A DNA stretch of 7,356 bases from Chloroflexota bacterium (lineage in GTDB: Bacteria; Chloroflexota; Anaerolineae; Anaerolineales; Villigracilaceae), in NCBI GenBank assembly GCA_026389975.1, contig JAPLGV010000356.1:1-7356 (forward strand). The letters run 5' to 3'. The notes below the pieces were generated by a model. It made no database searches. It saw only the letters and a program-made list of their open reading frames with translations, and was not told the DNA's origin. Position 1 is the first letter of the stretch. Each line of letters begins with the position of its first letter. The position numbers were made by a program, and so were the translations under genes. Below, in pieces: positions 6,307-7,356 of this stretch.

Positions 6307-7223
6307 GTGATTTTCAAGGTCTCCCCACCCGTATTCTAAATAATGGCCTGTTAAGTTTGGAAGTTCTTGCCGAGGCGGGGCCACGCATTGTCCGGCTCTC
6401 GGCCTTCGGAAAAGATAATCTGTTCGCTGATATTCCAACCAAGGTGAGTACGCCTTATGGTGATTTTTTCTTTCGTGGTGGGCATCGCCTTTGGCATGCC
6501 CCCGAGGCATTGCCACGCACTTATATCCCCGATAATGACGGCGTTTCGATTGAAGAGCTGACAGATGGCGTACGTCTGAATGGTTCGACCGAGATAGGGA
6601 CTGGGATTACCAAAGCCATCGAGATTCATCTTTCGGTAGACCGGGCTGCAGTTACGTTGAAGCACATCTTGCGGAATGACAGCCTGTGGCAGGTGGAACT
6701 CGCTCCATGGGCACTGACCATGTTCCGGCTGGGCGGAACAGTCATACTACCGCAACCGATTGGTAATGCTGATCAAAACGGCCTGTTGAATAATCGCATC
6801 CTGACGCTCTGGCCTTATACTCATATCAACGATCCACGACTGGTTCTACGTGATGATTTCATCCTTATCCATGCTACCCCGAGCCCATCTCCCTTTAAGT
6901 TAGGCTATTACGACCCCCAAGGCTGGATGGCTTATTGGCTTGATGGTATTCTGTTTCGCAAGACGTTTGACAGTTCTTCTGTGGCAGCATATCCTGACGG
7001 TGGCTGCAATGCCGAATCATATTGCAATGATCGGTTCGTAGAGTTGGAGAGTTTGGGATCGCTGGTCAGGCTTGAAGCTGGTGGAGTAGTAAACCTGACT
7101 GAGACTTGGGAACTCTATCCGGGACTGAATGTGCCGTTTCTCTCAGGTGAGATTTGCGAGGTATTGAGTTTGGGGGGTAAAGGTAAAAATATTATCCCTG
7201 GTTCTGTGGTGAGTGATAATTAA
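6303..7223 (+). CDS. Aldose-epimerase-like (galactose mutarotase fold) protein, specificity unknown
   Basis: The 306-residue product looks like an all-beta carbohydrate-active protein of the galactose-mutarotase superfamily, close to the DUF4380-type group. Supporting stretches are RILNNGLLSLEVLAEAGPRI (10-29, the usual opening strands), FRGGHRLWHAPEALPRTYIP (57-76, with H61, R62, H65 and E68 as candidate sugar-binding residues), VTLKHILRNDSLWQVELAPW (117-136, typical beta-sandwich core) and VNLTETWELYPG (263-274). No signal peptide or membrane segment is seen, so it is probably cytoplasmic. It is translationally coupled to the Gfo/Idh/MocA gene, which suggests the two act on the same sugar; a mutarotase-like partner could present the correct anomer to the dehydrogenase (inference). 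I do not recognise an exact family with known substrate. Confidence 0.7.
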   Translation: MSDFQGLPTRILNNGLLSLEVLAEAGPRIVRLSAFGKDNLFADIPTKVSTPYGDFFFRGGHRLWHAPEALPRTYIPDNDGVSIEELTDGVRLNGSTEIGTGITKAIEIHLSVDRAAVTLKHILRNDSLWQVELAPWALTMFRLGGTVILPQPIGNADQNGLLNNRILTLWPYTHINDPRLVLRDDFILIHATPSPSPFKLGYYDPQGWMAYWLDGILFRKTFDSSSVAAYPDGGCNAESYCNDRFVELESLGSLVRLEAGGVVNLTETWELYPGLNVPFLSGEICEVLSLGGKGKNIIPGSVVSDN

Positions 7224-7356
7224 CTCCAAAATGATATCACCAATACCGCCCCTACCAAATGCATTAATTTCTGAACTACTGCTCACATAAAACCGTGAAC
7301 AATTATCGATCAAAATACAGGGACCTTCGGCAGCAATTTTACTGCTTCTTACATAA
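7224..7356. other. AT-rich downstream region without a supported gene
   Basis: No start codon with ribosome binding site, RNA gene, repeat copy or strong terminator is visible. The only small inverted repeat is GCAG-(8 nt)-CTGC near 7330-7345, too weak and lacking a clean T run to be called a terminator. Confidence 0.5.

Noticed and set aside
7143..7355. Reverse-strand open frame of about 70 codons running in from the right edge
   Set aside because: It has no start inside the window, overlaps the end of the mutarotase-like gene, and I recognise no family; it could be the tail of a convergent gene but cannot be supported.

Overview
The window holds a bacterial L-arabinose catabolism cluster, all on the + strand. 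The layout is: (1) a truncated membrane-protein tail at the left edge; (2) a zinc-dependent medium-chain dehydrogenase that has lost its N-terminal part; (3) araB (L-ribulokinase); (4) araD (L-ribulose-5-phosphate 4-epimerase); (5) araA (L-arabinose isomerase); (6) a Gfo/Idh/MocA-type oxidoreductase; (7) an aldose-epimerase-like (galactose-mutarotase-fold) protein of unknown specificity. AraA converts L-arabinose to L-ribulose, AraB phosphorylates it, and AraD makes D-xylulose 5-phosphate for the pentose phosphate pathway. The kinase is of the Bacillus type rather than the E. coli type. The moderately high GC and gene style fit a Chloroflexota (Anaerolineae-like) genome, but that is an impression, not a demonstration.

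The most unusual content is a short interspersed repeat family with four copies in 7.4 kb. The full form is about 73 nt. The copy at 89-161 is a perfect reverse complement of the copy at 5066-5138, so a dehydrogenase-araB-araD-araA block is bracketed by perfect inverted repeats. One copy lies in-frame inside araB and adds about 17 residues. One composite copy, containing an extra inverted half-copy, fills the araD-araA gap and begins at the araD stop codon. One sits between araA and the oxidoreductase gene. The leftmost copy forms the junction between two unrelated gene fragments: it supplies the stop of the upstream reading frame and the only apparent start of the truncated dehydrogenase. The element core is open in all three frames in one orientation and has stops in all three frames in the other. 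This resembles in concept the protein-inserted palindromic elements known from Rickettsia; I do not recognise this particular sequence family.

The genes from the dehydrogenase to araA are spaced like an operon. The last two genes overlap by 4 nt and are visibly more AT-rich than the ara genes, so they may have a separate history. I see no convincing promoter, AraR/AraC operator or rho-independent terminator. The stretch 7224-7356 contains no gene I can support.
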